Source of the DNA: Lacticaseibacillus chiayiensis
GTDB taxonomy: Bacteria > Bacillota > Bacilli > Lactobacillales > Lactobacillaceae
Length of the DNA stretch: 64,000 nucleotides
Assembly: GCF_004123795.1 (NCBI RefSeq)
Contig: NZ_MSSM01000021.1
Coordinates: 62,001-126,000 of the forward strand
Reading direction: 5' to 3'
Position numbers and translations under genes: made by a program. Below are positions 62,787 to 64,000 of the stretch, piece after piece. Below the pieces are notes generated by a model that saw nothing but the letters and a program-made list of their open reading frames with translations, ran no database searches and had not been told where the DNA came from. The number at the start of each line of letters is the position of its first letter. Within the stretch, counting starts at the first letter, position 1.

Positions 62787-64000
62787 TCAACCATTAGCCC
62801 GTTTGACCTCATAAATGTCCGGAACGTTTTTGACCGCATCCATCAATTTGTCCAAATGGGCAAGGTTGCGGACACCGACCGTGACGTGGATGTCGGCCAT
62901 TTTATCATGATCGACCCGACCATTAATATTATTCAGTGCCTTGGTTTGGGCGTTGAGAACCTGCAAAACATCACTCAGCAAGCCGCTGCGGTTGTAGCCG
63001 TAAATTTCGAGATCCGTGTTGAAGAGCTGCTTTTGATCCTCTTCATTCTCCCAGCGAACCTCGATTAGCCGGCCTGACATTTCCTTTGAATTTTGAACGT
63101 TGGGGCAATCGGCACGATGGACGGTCACACCGCGGCCCTTGGTGACGTAACCGACAATCGCATCGCCAGGCACAGGCATGCAGCACTTAGCCAGATGGAC
63201 CAGCAGATTATCGACGCCTTCAATGACCACGCCGTCTTCAGAGTGGGTCTGGGGCTGATGACGTTCGCTGGAAACTGTCGTCACTTTTTGATTCTTCGAT
63301 AAAATCGCGGCTTCTTTGGCCTTTCGATCTTTCTCCGCCTTCTCGTGCCGATACTTCTCGGTCAGGCGATTCGCAATGACTTTCGGCGTATATTCGCCAT
63401 AGCCAATCGAACTCATTAATTCGTCTTCGGTTTGAAAATTCAGGCGCTGCATTAATCCCGACAGATTTTCTTTTGTCAGGAAATCTTTTGGCGTGTACCC
63501 TTCTTCTTGTAGCTCGTGTTCAAGCATATCACGGCCTTTGTCGGCATTTTCGCTTTTATCGGCTTGCTTAAAATAACGCTTGATCTTGTTGCGTGCACGG
63601 GACGTGTAGACGATCTTGATCCAGTCACGACTCGGCGAACTGCCACTCGCAGTCAACATTTCGACGATATCGCCGTTTTTGAGCACATAATTAAGCGGTA
63701 CGATTTTGCCGTTAACCTTGGCGCCAACGGTATGATTACCGACTTCGGTGTGAATGAGATAGCCAAAATCAAGTGGATTACTACCCTTAGGAAGCTCGTA
63801 GACGTCACCTTTAGGGGTAAACACATAAACCCGGTCGGTAAAAATATCGCCTTTGACACTTTCCATAAAGTCGGCAGCATCACTGCTTTCGTCCTGTAAT
63901 TCGAGGATTTCGCGAAAAATATCCAACTTCTTGCCGGCTTTGTCATATTGAACCTTACTCGTCTGACCTTCCTTGTAGGCCCAGTGTGCCGCAACACCAT
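62787..64000 (-). CDS. rel: Bifunctional (p)ppGpp synthetase/hydrolase Rel, C-terminal part
   Basis: Stringent-response enzyme of the RelA/SpoT family. About 404 C-terminal codons are visible and the N-terminal catalytic region lies beyond 64000. From the edge: AAHWAYKEGQ at the end of the synthetase domain, a TGS domain (VYVFTPKGDVYELPKGSNPLDFGYLIHTEVG), a helical domain with SPSRDWIKIVYTSRARNKIKRYF, the conserved zinc-finger/RIS stretch HLAKCCMPVPGDAIVGYVTKGRGVTVHRADCPN, and a C-terminal ACT domain (IYGYNRSGLLSDVLQVLN). These regulatory domains sense stalled ribosomes. The stop TGA is at 62787. Hydrolase function cannot be judged from this part. Confidence 0.95.
   Translation of the reverse strand, partial: GVAAHWAYKEGQTSKVQYDKAGKKLDIFREILELQDESSDAADFMESVKGDIFTDRVYVFTPKGDVYELPKGSNPLDFGYLIHTEVGNHTVGAKVNGKIVPLNYVLKNGDIVEMLTASGSSPSRDWIKIVYTSRARNKIKRYFKQADKSENADKGRDMLEHELQEEGYTPKDFLTKENLSGLMQRLNFQTEDELMSSIGYGEYTPKVIANRLTEKYRHEKAEKDRKAKEAAILSKNQKVTTVSSERHQPQTHSEDGVVIEGVDNLLVHLAKCCMPVPGDAIVGYVTKGRGVTVHRADCPNVQNSKEMSGRLIEVRWENEEDQKQLFNTDLEIYGYNRSGLLSDVLQVLNAQTKALNNINGRVDHDKMADIHVTVGVRNLAHLDKLMDAVKNVPDIYEVKRANG

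Noticed and set aside
1-64000. tRNA genes, insertion sequences or prophage genes
   Set aside because: No cloverleaf with GGTTCGA-type T arm, no transposase or integrase motif, and no terminal inverted repeats around a coding unit were seen.

Overview
The window is chromosomal DNA from a low-to-moderate GC Gram-positive lactic acid bacterium. Gene content and order (rnpB-gpsB-ypsA | recU-pbp1A, glyQS-dnaG-rpoD-trmK-nif3, rpsU-yqeY-phoH-ybeY-dgkA-cdd-era-recO, hisS-aspS, rel-dtd), a mevalonate pathway cluster, RexAB/AddAB, and a characteristic GC-rich palindromic intergenic repeat point to the Lacticaseibacillus casei/paracasei/rhamnosus group. I cannot fix the species from the sequence alone. 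Almost everything is housekeeping. There is no transposase, phage gene, CRISPR array, tRNA or rRNA operon.

Layout. 1-3.6 kb: 5' part of pepO, two CcpA-type (cre) candidates, a triple 122-bp palindromic repeat, lplA. 3.6-7.7 kb: an AT-rich accessory locus with a two-gene heterodimeric ABC exporter. The first gene has a one-base frameshift in a T run, and there is a possible short peptide upstream. The locus is bracketed by two near-identical terminators and carries a decayed copy of the 3' end of nif3. 7.7-11.5 kb: small unknown protein, 2-hydroxyacid dehydrogenase, THUMP RNA methyltransferase, a 3x120-bp repeat block, RNase P RNA, gpsB. 11.5-20.2 kb: ypsA, recU-pbp1A, then comEB, nth, dnaD, asnS, an aspartate aminotransferase and an ypmB-like gene. 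20.4-30.5 kb: dinG and the addA-addB helicase-nuclease. 30.6-33.6 kb: divergent mvk-mvaD-fni, without a phosphomevalonate kinase gene. 33.6-39.1 kb: rRNA methyltransferase, FtsX-like membrane protein, putative methyltransferase, DUF59 protein, tautomerase, nif3, trmK. 39.3-45.8 kb: rpoD, dnaG, and glyQS with a glycine T-box. 46-51.4 kb: recO, era, cdd, dgkA, ybeY, phoH, yqeY, rpsU. 51.7-55 kb: pyruvate phosphate dikinase regulator, nfo, a YitT protein, msrB. 55.1-58.8 kb: hisS-aspS behind a T-box whose specifier can be read as Asp or His. 58.9-64 kb: HIT-like and HAD proteins, a secreted SH3b amidase, a second HAD, dtd and the C-terminal part of rel.

The most unusual element is the palindromic repeat family at seven loci. 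Its two arms change together between copies, so base pairing is preserved while sequence is not. Copies lie beside ribosome binding sites, between a T-box and its gene, and inside a stop codon. Other points worth attention are the frameshifted exporter locus, the missing mvaK2, the absence of cysteines that normally bind Fe-S clusters in Nth and AddB, and the GACAC overlapping specifier.
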